This document shows positions 1 through 7,663 of a stretch of 49,950 bases of DNA, in pieces; position 1 is the first letter of the stretch, and the number at the start of each line of letters is the position of its first letter. The translations under genes were made by a program, and so were the position numbers. This stretch comes from DATGMB01 sp035293845 (lineage in GTDB: Bacteria > Acidobacteriota > Terriglobia > Bryobacterales > Bryobacteraceae): the NCBI GenBank assembly GCA_035293845.1, contig DATGMB010000037.1:1-49950 (forward strand), read 5' to 3'. Under the pieces are notes generated by a model. The model saw only the letters and a list, made by a program, of their open reading frames with translations, searched no databases and was not told the DNA's origin.

Positions 1-1
1 C

Positions 2-364
2 GGGATCGACCTGGTCATGAGCGCTTCCAATCCGGATGGCGGGCTGCTGGTCCTCGACAATACGCCGAATCCGGGATCGAACACCTATTTCCTCGAAAAT
101 GTGCCGGGGACGATGGGAGAAAGCCCGGCGCCGGCCAGTTACACGGGGCCGCTGTTCGAGGTGGATGTGGCGTCGAACGCGCCGCCCGGCGAATACTTTG
201 GGACGGCGACGCTGGACTACACCGATTCGGGAGGGAACCCGCACACGTCGAGCCCGGTGAGCTTCGAGGTCAACATTCCCGAGCCCGGCATGTTGGGCCT
301 GGTGGGCGCGGCGCTGGCGGGACTGATCTGGATTGACCGGCGGAGACGGGCTATTCCTGCCTGA
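2..364 (+). CDS. PEP-CTERM surface protein, C-terminal part
   Basis: The frame is open from the left edge, so the start lies outside the window. About 120 residues are visible. The last ~28 are a PEP-CTERM sorting signal: P-E-P-G, then a hydrophobic segment (MLGLVGAALAGLIWI), then a basic tail (DRRRR). This signal is recognised by an exosortase, so the protein is expected to be exported, cleaved and anchored or released at the surface. The preceding residues (Gly/Pro/Ser/Thr-rich, predicted beta, ending in a V-S-F-E-V-N strand) look like the last beta-sandwich domain of a secreted protein. The 3' end overlaps the convergent permease gene by 14 bases. No exosortase gene is seen in the window. 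The family is clear from the tail; the function of the ectodomain is unknown. Confidence 0.8.
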   Translation, partial: GIDLVMSASNPDGGLLVLDNTPNPGSNTYFLENVPGTMGESPAPASYTGPLFEVDVASNAPPGEYFGTATLDYTDSGGNPHTSSPVSFEVNIPEPGMLGLVGAALAGLIWIDRRRRAIPA

Positions 365-2735
365 GAGCCTGCAGCGGATCGACGCGCAGCGCGCGGCGCG
401 CCGGCGGCAGGCAGGCAACCAGGGCCGCTGCCGCGAGTAGCGCGGCGACGGCGGCGTAGACCGCGGGATCGAGCGGGCTTACGCCGTAAAGCTGCGATTG
501 CAGGTAGCGGGAGAGCCATGCCGAAGCCGCGGCGCCGGCCGCGATTCCAATGGTGGCGAGCGCGGTCCCCTGCCGGAGAATCAGGCGGACGACGTCCGCC
601 GGCTGTGCGCCGAGCGCGATGCGTACGCCGATTTCGCCGGTCCGCTGGCTGACGGTGTAGCTCACCAGGCCGAAGATTCCGATGGCCGCCAGCAAGAGCG
701 CCATTACGGCATAGGCTTCGAAGGTCGCGGCCAGGAGCCGGTGCATGCCGTTGCGTTGATTGTGGAGGATCTCGGCAAAGGTGTGGATGGACCAAACCGG
801 CTGGTCCTTATCGACCTGCCAGGCGGCCTGCCGGATGGCGGCGACATAGCGCAGCGGGTCGCCCGCGGTGCGTACGGCGACGCTGGTGAAGACGAACGGA
901 TTCTGCGCCAGCGCGCCGTAGATCTGAGGCGTGGGCTTCTCGATGACATCGAAGTGCTTGATGTCTCCGACGACGCCGACGATTTCGGCGAGCCGGCCAT
1001 CGAGCACGCGGAGCTGGCGGCCGATGGGGTCTCGGTCCGGGAAATAGCGGCGGGCGAGGGTCTGATTGATGACGATGACATAGGTGGCGCCTGGCTGGTC
1101 GCGCTCGGTGAAGACGCGGCCGCGGAGGACGGGGATGCGCAGGGTGGCGAAGAAGCCGGGATCGGCGAAATTCACCAGGGCGCGCGGGCGTTCGGAGGGC
1201 GGCGGCTCGGGGCGGTCGGCCAGCACGAAATCGGAGAAGCCGCCGTTATCGCCCAGCGGGACGGCGCGGACCGAAGCCGCGGCCAGGACGCCGGGGACGG
1301 ACTTGATCTTCTCGATCACCTGGCGGTGGAATTCCACCTGCTGCGCGCCGGTAGGATACTTGGCGCGCGGGACTCGGTAGGCCATCATCAGAAGATTTTG
1401 CGGATCGAAGCCAATTTCGCCGCGGCCGATAGCGTCCAGGCTGCGGGCGGTGAGGCCCGCGCCGGCAAGCAGCACCATGGCGAGCGCGATTTCGGCGGCC
1501 ACCAGGATGCTGCGTGTACGGTTGTGGGCGGCGGCGGAACCGGCTCCGCGCGCGCCGCGCAGCCCGTCCAAGCCGGCGGGCTGCCAAGCGGGGATGAGGG
1601 CCACGAAGGCGGCTGCGGCCAGGGTGATCGCGGCGGTGAAGCCCAGGGTGGCGCGGTCGAGCTCGATGACGGTGCCCTCGGGGAAGAAGACCGCGGTGGC
1701 GGCGGCAATCGCGGGAATGGCCCAGGCCGCCAGGAGCAGCCCGGCGGCGCCTCCCGCCGCGGCAAGCAGACCGGCTTCGGCGAGCACCTGGGCGAACAGG
1801 TCGGCGCGGCCTGCCCCGAGCGCTATGCGCACGGCCCGCTCGCGCGCGCGGGCGGAAAGGCGGGCGATCATGAGCCCGGCCACGTTGGCGCACGCGATGA
1901 GCAGCACGAACCCGACGGCGGCGGCCAGGGCGACGATGGCCGGTTTGCGGCGGCCGTACAGATCCTCGCGGAGCGGGACCACCGTCGCGCCGCGGCCGGC
2001 GTTGGTACCGGGATAAGCGGCGGCCAGGCGCGCCGCCACGGCGTCCATCTCCGCCCGCGCGCCCTGCAACGAAACGCCGTCGCGCAGCCGCGCCAGCACC
2101 TCGCCGCTGCTCTGGGCGCGATTCAGGGAATAGTTCGGGTACTTGAACGCGGGCAGGTAAACGGCGGCATCGGCGTAGGGGAACACGAACGATGGCGGCA
2201 GGACGCCGACGATCGTGTAGGGCTCGCCGTTGAGTTGCGCGGTCTTGCCCAGCGCGGCGGGATCGGCCCCGTAGCGCGAGCGCCAGAAGCCGTTCGAAAG
2301 CACGGCGACGCGCGGGCCGCCGATGCGCTCCTCTCCTGGAACGAAGCCCCGGCCCAGCGCAGGAGTGACGCCGAGCAGCGGCAGAAAATCGGCGGAGACG
2401 AACAGGCCGATGACGCGCTCCGGGCGGTCCGAGCCGGTGACGTTCACGCTCTGCGGCACCCAGGAGGCAAGACCGCTGAACGAGTGAGCCATGGCGCGCC
2501 AATCGTCGAGGTCCGGCTGGGCAACCGGTTCCTGCTGGCCCTGCGGGGTGCGGGTGTAGACGGTTACCAAGCGGCCGGCGGGATCGATCGCGAGCGGCTT
2601 CAGCATAACGGTATCGACGACGCTGAAAATGGCGGTGTTGCCGCCAATCGCGAGGGCGAGCGTCAGGACGGTGGCGACGGTGAAAGCCGGCGAGCGGCGT
2701 AACGAGCGGAGTGCCTGGCGAAGCTCGAAGCGCAT
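351..2735 (-). CDS. ADOP-type FtsX/MacB ABC transporter permease
   Basis: A 794-residue permease with the duplicated layout of acidobacterial duplicated orphan permeases: an N-terminal TM helix (after RFELRQALRSLRRSPAFT), a MacB-like periplasmic core domain, an FtsX block of three TM helices near residues 260-400, then a second core domain and a second FtsX block ending at the C-terminus (LRVDPLQALRQE). I chose the ATG at 2735 because the family begins with this R-x-A-L-R-x-L-x-R-x-P-x-F-T motif and a GGAAG lies just upstream. The frame stays open 26 codons further but those residues are not family-like. No ATPase gene adjoins it, hence 'orphan'. MacB relatives move peptides or lipoproteins or act as mechanotransmitters; the substrate here is unknown. 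It overlaps the convergent PEP-CTERM gene. Confidence 0.9.
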   Translation of the reverse strand: MRFELRQALRSLRRSPAFTVATVLTLALAIGGNTAIFSVVDTVMLKPLAIDPAGRLVTVYTRTPQGQQEPVAQPDLDDWRAMAHSFSGLASWVPQSVNVTGSDRPERVIGLFVSADFLPLLGVTPALGRGFVPGEERIGGPRVAVLSNGFWRSRYGADPAALGKTAQLNGEPYTIVGVLPPSFVFPYADAAVYLPAFKYPNYSLNRAQSSGEVLARLRDGVSLQGARAEMDAVAARLAAAYPGTNAGRGATVVPLREDLYGRRKPAIVALAAAVGFVLLIACANVAGLMIARLSARARERAVRIALGAGRADLFAQVLAEAGLLAAAGGAAGLLLAAWAIPAIAAATAVFFPEGTVIELDRATLGFTAAITLAAAAFVALIPAWQPAGLDGLRGARGAGSAAAHNRTRSILVAAEIALAMVLLAGAGLTARSLDAIGRGEIGFDPQNLLMMAYRVPRAKYPTGAQQVEFHRQVIEKIKSVPGVLAAASVRAVPLGDNGGFSDFVLADRPEPPPSERPRALVNFADPGFFATLRIPVLRGRVFTERDQPGATYVIVINQTLARRYFPDRDPIGRQLRVLDGRLAEIVGVVGDIKHFDVIEKPTPQIYGALAQNPFVFTSVAVRTAGDPLRYVAAIRQAAWQVDKDQPVWSIHTFAEILHNQRNGMHRLLAATFEAYAVMALLLAAIGIFGLVSYTVSQRTGEIGVRIALGAQPADVVRLILRQGTALATIGIAAGAAASAWLSRYLQSQLYGVSPLDPAVYAAVAALLAAAALVACLPPARRALRVDPLQALRQE

Positions 2736-2846
2736 GAAGGCTTCCGGTGCAATTTTGTGCCAGCGCGCGATGGTTGAGTTTCCAGGAGTTCCGCGCGGGG
2801 CGGCGTCCGGCAATGGGACAAAGTGTCCGCGGGTGGCCGGGAGCGC

Positions 2847-4544
2847 TTACACGCCGGCGGCGGCTTTGATCATCTGCTCGGCGTGCTTCAGCGCTTCCGG
2901 AGTGAGTTTGTGGCCGGAGAGCATGCGGCCGACTTCCCGCGCCCGCGCCGCGGCATCCAGTTCTTCGATTACGGCCACGGTCCGGCCGCGCGATTCCTGC
3001 TTTTCGACGCGGTAGTGATGGTCGGCGAAGGAGGCAACCTGCGGGAGGTGCGTGACGCACAGGACCTGGTTGGCCGCCGCCAGCTTCTTCAGCCGCCGCC
3101 CGATGCCCTCCGCCGCGCTGCCGCCCACGCCTGTATCGACTTCATCGAAGACGAGCGTCCGCACCATACGCGGCTTTGCTCCCGCAGCGCCTGCGGCAAC
3201 GGGCGCGGCCAGGCACGTCTTCAGCGCGAGCGCGATGCGGGAGATTTCGCCGCCCGAAGCGACCTTTTCGAGCGGACGCGGCTCTTCGCCCAGGTTCGGC
3301 GAGACGAGGAAGCTCACGCGGTCCGCGCCTTCGGCCGACCATTCCGCGGGTGAAAGATCGATGCGGAAGACGGTCCGCTCCATCGCCAGGCCGGCCAGTT
3401 CGGCCTCGACGCGTTTTTCGAGCTTGCGGGCCGCGGCGGTGCGCCGCGCCGTCAGGTCAGCGGCCACGGCGGCGAATTGCGCGGCCAGGCGGTCGCGCGC
3501 GGCGCGCAGTTGCTCGATGCGCTCGCCCGCGTGCTCGACAGCCGCGATATCGCGCCGCACGGCATCGAGAAACGCGAGGATCTCCGGGATCGTCTGGCCG
3601 TATTTCCGCTTCAGCTTGTCGATGGCCGCCAGCCGGCTTTCGATTTCTTCGAGGCGCCCGGGGTTCGCCTCGAGGCCGGAAAGATAATCGCGCAGGCCGT
3701 AGGCCACTTCCTGCAGGCTGAGGTCGGCGGCCTTGAGGTGCTCGCGCAGCGGTTCGAGCGACGCATCGATGCGGCACAGCTCGTCGAGGCGGCGGGCAGC
3801 GGCGCGGGCCAGCGAGACGGCGGATTCGGGGCTGTCGTAGATCGCGGAGTACGCGATCGTGGCGGCCTCTTCGAGGCGCTGGACGTTTTGCAGGACGCGG
3901 CGCTCGTTTTCGAGGGCGGTGTCCTCTTCCGGCTCGAGTGCGGCGGTCTCGATTTCCTTGCGCTGGAACGACCACAAGTCGAGCAGGCGCAGCTTCTCCT
4001 GCTCGCCGCGCTCCAGTTCATCGAGCTCGGCCGCCGCGCTGCGCCACTCGCGGTAGATGCAGGCCGCGCGGTCCAGAAGATCGCGATGGCCGGCGAAGGC
4101 GTCCAGCAGGTCGCGCTGCGAATCGGAAGAAAAAAGAAGCTGCTGATCGTGCTGGCCGTGGATATCGGCCAGATGCGGCGCCAGTTCGCGGAGCAGGGAA
4201 GCAGCCACCGGCCGGCTGCCGACATAAGCGCGCGATTTGCCGCCGGCCAGAATCTCGCGTTCGATGAGCAGCTCGCCATCCTCGACTTCGAGGCCCGCCG
4301 GTTCGAGCAGCCGCCGCACGGCCGCGTGCTCGCGCACGTCGAAGATGCCGGCGACGCGCGCGCGCGCCTCGCCGGTGCGGACCATGTCCGCGGAGGCGCG
4401 CGAGCCGAGCAGCAGCCCGAGCGCATCCACCACGATGGATTTTCCGCTGCCGGTCTCGCCCGTGAGCAGGTTCAGGCCCGCGTGAAACTGCACGCGCAGG
4501 CGCTCGACTACGGCGTAGTTTTCGACCACGAGTTCGAGCAGCAT
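2847..4544 (-). CDS. recN: DNA repair protein RecN
   Basis: A 565-residue SMC-like ATPase for double-strand break repair. The N-terminus carries the ATPase half with Walker A GETGSGKS at residues 29-36. The middle is a long charged coiled-coil region. The C-terminal half has the ABC signature (ASGGEISRIALALK) and Walker B (RTLVFDEVDTGVGG), followed by the usual QVLCVTHLPQVA switch segment. Length matches RecN of other bacteria. The frame is open 15 codons further upstream, but the family start (MLLELVVENYAVVERL) fixes the ATG at 4544. No Shine-Dalgarno is visible. A TATAAT lies 7 bases in front of the ATG, so a leaderless transcript is possible. It is separated from thiS by a palindromic repeat. 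Confidence 0.96.
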   Translation of the reverse strand: MLLELVVENYAVVERLRVQFHAGLNLLTGETGSGKSIVVDALGLLLGSRASADMVRTGEARARVAGIFDVREHAAVRRLLEPAGLEVEDGELLIEREILAGGKSRAYVGSRPVAASLLRELAPHLADIHGQHDQQLLFSSDSQRDLLDAFAGHRDLLDRAACIYREWRSAAAELDELERGEQEKLRLLDLWSFQRKEIETAALEPEEDTALENERRVLQNVQRLEEAATIAYSAIYDSPESAVSLARAAARRLDELCRIDASLEPLREHLKAADLSLQEVAYGLRDYLSGLEANPGRLEEIESRLAAIDKLKRKYGQTIPEILAFLDAVRRDIAAVEHAGERIEQLRAARDRLAAQFAAVAADLTARRTAAARKLEKRVEAELAGLAMERTVFRIDLSPAEWSAEGADRVSFLVSPNLGEEPRPLEKVASGGEISRIALALKTCLAAPVAAGAAGAKPRMVRTLVFDEVDTGVGGSAAEGIGRRLKKLAAANQVLCVTHLPQVASFADHHYRVEKQESRGRTVAVIEELDAAARAREVGRMLSGHKLTPEALKHAEQMIKAAAGV

Positions 4545-4551
4545 TGTGGAG

Positions 4552-4557
4552 ATTATA
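4552..4557 (-). promoter_or_regulatory. recN: Possible recN -10 box (TATAAT), leaderless start
   Basis: A perfect TATAAT on the minus strand ends 7 bases before the recN ATG. Transcription would then start at or next to the initiation codon. No convincing TTGACA-like -35 is present 16-18 bases upstream, so this is a weak call. Confidence 0.35.
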
Positions 4558-4592
4558 GCGGGGTGCACGGTTGCTGCGGAGTGGACCATGAA

Positions 4593-4674
4593 TTCACCGC
4601 CGAGACGCAGAGACGCCGAGGAAAAACGAAAGGCAAGACAGGTCTTCTCCGCGCCTCTGCGTCCCGGCGGTGAA
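4593..4674. repeat. Palindromic repeat, copy 1 of 4
   Basis: An 82-base imperfect inverted repeat. The left arm TTCACCGCCGAGACGCAGAG (4593-4612) pairs with the right arm (4655-4674), whose reverse complement differs at one base of 20. It lies between the stop codons/starts of thiS and recN. The same arm sequence recurs at 7.1, 9.0 and 13.3 kb. It is REP/MITE-like: no coding capacity and strong hairpin potential. Confidence 0.9.
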
Positions 4675-4676
4675 CT

Positions 4677-4895
4677 TTATCCGCCGCCGACGAACTGCAC
4701 GATTTCGATCTGCGCGCCGGGGCGCACGGGGGTCTCGGGCCAGAGCGGCTGTTTGACGATGCGGCGGTCGAGTTCGATGGCGACGCGGGCGGGGTCGAGC
4801 TGCAACTCGGCGAGCAAACCGAGCAATGTTTGGCCCTCTGTGGTGGTGCGCGCTTCGCCGTTCACGGTGATCGGGACACTCACGTTGGTTGACAC
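4677..4895 (-). CDS. thiS: ThiS-like sulfur carrier protein
   Basis: A 72-residue ubiquitin-fold protein ending in Gly-Gly-Gly, so the Gly-Gly tail that is adenylated and thiocarboxylated is present. The start I-T-V-N-G-E and the central E-G-Q-T-L-L-G-L-L-A-E-L segment match ThiS, which carries sulfur for the thiazole ring of thiamine. The start is a GTG at 4895; a second in-frame GTG four codons later is an alternative. No thiG, thiF, thiO or thiE lies nearby, so its partners must be elsewhere, or it serves another sulfur-transfer pathway (MoaD-like proteins share the fold). It diverges from nuoA, and the two promoters overlap. Confidence 0.85.
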   Translation of the reverse strand: MSTNVSVPITVNGEARTTTEGQTLLGLLAELQLDPARVAIELDRRIVKQPLWPETPVRPGAQIEIVQFVGGG

Positions 4896-4918
4896 CCTAC
4901 TTTTGTACCAATTATAGT
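4889..4918 (+). promoter_or_regulatory. Sigma70-type promoter of the nuo operon
   Basis: A perfect -35 TTGACA (4889-4894), an 18-base spacer and a -10 TATAGT (4913-4918, five of six consensus bases). Transcription would begin near 4925, about 25 bases before the nuoA ATG. The -35 overlaps the first codons of the divergent thiS gene. Confidence 0.7.
4911..4916 (-). promoter_or_regulatory. thiS: Possible thiS -10 box overlapping the nuo promoter
   Basis: A perfect TATAAT on the minus strand, 15 bases before the thiS GTG. It shares bases with the nuo -10 on the other strand. No good -35 is seen. If both are real, RNA polymerase could not occupy both at once. Confidence 0.4.
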
Positions 4919-4950
4919 CAAATTTAAAGGCTAGTCTTCCCGGAAACCGG

Positions 4951-5343
4951 ATGCCAACCTCCTACACCGAACTGTATTTTCCCGTGCTGGTGCAGGCCCT
5001 GGTCGCGATGTTGCTCGCGGCCGGACTGCTCGGCGCCTCCTACGTGCTCGGCAAGAAGGTCCGGAACCGGGTGAAAGATACGCCGTACGAATCCGGAATC
5101 CCGCCGCAGGGCGATGCCCGCCAGCGCTTCAGCGTGAAGTTTTACCTGGTAGCGATGCTTTTCATCCTGTTCGATATCGAAGCTGTGTTCCTGTACCCGT
5201 GGGTGGTCGTTTACCGCGAGCTGAAGATGGTCGCTTTCGCCGAGATGCTGATTTTCATGGTTTTGATCGTTTCCGGATTGTTTTACACCTGGAAAAAGGG
5301 TGTGCTGGACTGGTCCAAGGAGGACCAATCCGGCCGGAAGTAA
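4951..5343 (+). CDS. nuoA: NADH-quinone oxidoreductase subunit A
   Basis: A 130-residue membrane subunit of complex I with three TM helices. The hallmark segment is present: YESGIPP followed by FSVKFYLVAMLFILFDIEAV, with the acidic residues in TM2 and the loop that contacts the quinone site region. It is the first gene of the operon, about 25 bases from the predicted transcription start. The next gene is nuoC, not nuoB as in the common nuoABCD order. Identification is firm. Confidence 0.97.
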   Translation: MPTSYTELYFPVLVQALVAMLLAAGLLGASYVLGKKVRNRVKDTPYESGIPPQGDARQRFSVKFYLVAMLFILFDIEAVFLYPWVVVYRELKMVAFAEMLIFMVLIVSGLFYTWKKGVLDWSKEDQSGRK

Positions 5344-5355
5344 ACGCGTTCGAGA

Positions 5356-5829
5356 ATGTTACCCGACAATTTGCGTGAGCACGCCGTGGCGGCGGCCCTG
5401 GAGGCCTTCGACGCGGATGCGATACAGACCGGCAAGCACGAAAAGGGCGAGCTGACGCTCGAGATCGCGCCCGCCAAGATCGCGAGCGTGTGCGGCTTTC
5501 TGAAATACGATCAACAGTTCGTCCGGCTGAGCACGGTGACCGCGGTGGACCGCTATCCGGCTGAGCCGCGTTTCGAGGTCGTCTACCATTTGCATTCGAT
5601 CGAGCGCAAGCTTCGGCTTCGGCTGAAGTGCCGCATTGCGGGCGCGGAGCCGGAGATCGATTCGGTCACTTCGGTGTGGCGCGGGGCGAACTGGTACGAG
5701 CGCGAAGTCTTCGATCTCTTCGGGATCCGGTTCCGCGGCCATCCGGACCTGCGCCGCATCATGCTGCCGGACGATTGGGAAGGCCACCCGCTGCGCAAGG
5801 ACTACCCGGTTACGGGTTCGAGGGTTTGA
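5356..5829 (+). CDS. nuoC: NADH-quinone oxidoreductase subunit C
   Basis: A 157-residue peripheral subunit of the Q module (30-kDa subunit family). The signature near the C-terminus is complete: ANWYEREVFDLFGIRFRGHP, then LRRIMLPDDWEGHPLRKDYP. It is separate from nuoD rather than fused as in E. coli. Only 12 bases separate it from nuoA, which leaves no room for nuoB. The last three bases before the nuoD start show tight coupling. Confidence 0.96.
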   Translation: MLPDNLREHAVAAALEAFDADAIQTGKHEKGELTLEIAPAKIASVCGFLKYDQQFVRLSTVTAVDRYPAEPRFEVVYHLHSIERKLRLRLKCRIAGAEPEIDSVTSVWRGANWYEREVFDLFGIRFRGHPDLRRIMLPDDWEGHPLRKDYPVTGSRV

Positions 5830-5832
5830 GCG

Positions 5833-7065
5833 ATGAGCGAATCGGGAATTCCGGGAAATATTGTGGCGGAGGTCGAGGATCAGCAACAGCCCGAAACAGG
5901 GCCGCGCCGCATGGTCCTCAACATGGGGCCGCAACACCCCTCGACGCACGGGGTGCTGCGGCTGCTGATGGAACTCGATGGCGAAACCATCCGTTCCTGC
6001 CGGCCGGACATCGGCTATCTCCACACGGGCATCGAAAAGGAATTCGAGGTCAAGACCTACCAGCAGGCGGTCACCCTGACGGACCGCGTCGATTACCTGG
6101 CGCCACTCTCCAATAATCTCGGCTACTGCCTGGCCGTCGAGAAGCTGCTCGGCATCGAAATTCCGCCGCAGGCGCAGTGGATGCGCGTGATGCTGACCGA
6201 GCTGACCCGGCTCAACAGCCACCTGGTCTGGCTCGGCACCCACGCCATCGATATCGGCGCGATGAGCGTGTTCCTCTACTGCTTCCGCGAGCGGGAGGAC
6301 ATTCTGCGGCTGTTCGAGATGTTCAGCGGACAGCGCATGATGACCAGCTATTTCCGCATCGGCGGTCTGGCGCTCGAGCCGCCCCGCGGCTGGCACCAGC
6401 GCGTGAAGAAGTTCATCGACGTTTTCCCGAGCCGCGTCGACGAGTACGAGAATCTCCTCACCAATAACCGCATCTGGATCGGCCGCACCCGCGGTGTGGG
6501 CCACATTCCGCTCGAGGACATGCTGGATCTGGGCATTACCGGCCCGATGCTGCGCGCCGCCGGCCTCAAAATCGATGCGCGTAAGGACGAGCCGTACTCC
6601 AGCTACGAGAAATTCGACTTCGAAGTGCCGACGCGGACGGAAAACGACGTCTATGCGCGGTATCAGGTGCGGATCGCGGAAATGCGGCAGAGCGCGCGCA
6701 TCATCCAGCAGGCGCTCGAAGGCATGCCGGGGGGCCCCTGGAAGGCCGATGCGCCGCACGTGGTCCTGCCCGACCGCGAAAAAATGAAAACGCAGATGGA
6801 AGCCCTGATCTACCATTTCAAGATCGTCACCGAGGGCTTCCGCGTTCCCGAAGGCGAAGTCTACCAGGTGATCGAATCGCCGCGCGGGGAACTGGGATAT
6901 TACGTCGTCAGCGACGGCACCTCCAGCCCATACCGCGTCCACATGCGGACCCCCAGCTTCGGCAATCTGCAGGCCACGCCCAGAATGGTCGAAGGCACTC
7001 TGATCGCGGATGTGATCGCGGCCATCGGGAGCATGGATTTCGTCCTGGGAGATACGGATAGATGA
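5833..7065 (+). CDS. nuoD: NADH-quinone oxidoreductase subunit D
   Basis: A 410-residue subunit of the Q module (49-kDa family, related to the large subunit of NiFe hydrogenases). The N-terminal loop MGPQHPSTHGVLRL contributes the quinone-binding His, and GYLHTGIEKEFE and the C-terminal IGSMDFVLGDTDR end match the family. The two hydrogenase-type Cys pairs are absent, as expected for NuoD. The stop of nuoC is three bases upstream. A ~115-base gap follows, filled by a palindromic repeat. Confidence 0.97.
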   Translation: MSESGIPGNIVAEVEDQQQPETGPRRMVLNMGPQHPSTHGVLRLLMELDGETIRSCRPDIGYLHTGIEKEFEVKTYQQAVTLTDRVDYLAPLSNNLGYCLAVEKLLGIEIPPQAQWMRVMLTELTRLNSHLVWLGTHAIDIGAMSVFLYCFREREDILRLFEMFSGQRMMTSYFRIGGLALEPPRGWHQRVKKFIDVFPSRVDEYENLLTNNRIWIGRTRGVGHIPLEDMLDLGITGPMLRAAGLKIDARKDEPYSSYEKFDFEVPTRTENDVYARYQVRIAEMRQSARIIQQALEGMPGGPWKADAPHVVLPDREKMKTQMEALIYHFKIVTEGFRVPEGEVYQVIESPRGELGYYVVSDGTSSPYRVHMRTPSFGNLQATPRMVEGTLIADVIAAIGSMDFVLGDTDR

Positions 7066-7076
7066 GGCTTTCCTTT

Positions 7077-7168
7077 TACCGCAGAGACGCAGAGGACGCG
7101 GAGGTTGCGCAGAGAAATCTTTATGGTTTTCTCTGCGTTGCCTCTGCGATCTCCGTGTCTCAGCGGTT
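7077..7168. repeat. Palindromic repeat, copy 2 of 4
   Basis: A 92-base element between nuoD and nuoE. The outer arm ACCGCAGAGACGCAGAG pairs imperfectly with the right end (CTCTGCG...CAGCGGT). Inside it a second hairpin is visible: GCAGAGAAA, a short loop, then TTTTCTCTGC. It is the most diverged copy, and its centre is AT-rich. Confidence 0.85.
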
Positions 7169-7180
7169 CGGATTGTTGAG

Positions 7181-7660
7181 ATGACTTTTTCTCCTGAACT
7201 CGAAGCCAGATTCGATAAGCTGCTCAAGAGCTATCCGCCGGGGCGGCAGCGCTCGGCGCTGATTCCGATGCTGATGTACGGGCAGGACGAGATCGGCTCG
7301 GTGACGGACGAGCTGATCGAAGAGGTGGCCCGGCGCGTGGGCGTTACGCCGCTGCAGGTCAACGAGGTGCTCTCGTACTACTCCATGCTGCACCGCAAGC
7401 CGCTGGGGAAGTATCACGTGCAGGTCTGTACGAACATTTCCTGCCTGCTGCATGATGGCGATAAGCTTTACGAGCACGCCTGCCGGAAGCTCGGCATCGG
7501 CCACAAGGAAGTCACGGCCGATGGGCAGATCTCGCTCGAAGAGGTCGAATGCATGGGCGCCTGTTCGTGGGCGCCGGCCATCCAGGTGAACTACGACTTC
7601 CACCATTTCGTGACTCCGCAGAAGCTGGACGAGATCCTGGACGGATTGAGAAAGAAATAG
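7181..7660 (+). CDS. nuoE: NADH-quinone oxidoreductase subunit E
   Basis: A 159-residue thioredoxin-fold subunit of the NADH-oxidising module (24-kDa family). The four ligands of the 2Fe-2S cluster N1a are seen at C83 and C88 (CTNISC) and at C124 and C128 (CMGAC). The N-terminal helical bundle that docks on NuoF is present. It is three bases from nuoF, as usual for this pair. The start at 7181 follows the repeat element by 12 bases, so the ribosome site lies next to the base of the repeat's hairpin. Confidence 0.96.
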   Translation: MTFSPELEARFDKLLKSYPPGRQRSALIPMLMYGQDEIGSVTDELIEEVARRVGVTPLQVNEVLSYYSMLHRKPLGKYHVQVCTNISCLLHDGDKLYEHACRKLGIGHKEVTADGQISLEEVECMGACSWAPAIQVNYDFHHFVTPQKLDEILDGLRKK

Positions 7661-7663
7661 CGC

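Noticed and set aside
498..2702. A 734-codon open frame on the plus strand, and similar long antisense frames elsewhere (for example 13309-15375 minus, 17416-19749 minus)
   Set aside because: They are antisense to well-identified genes (ADOP permease, nuoL, nuoN). Their translations are Arg/Gly/Asp/His-rich without any domain, as expected from third-position GC bias.
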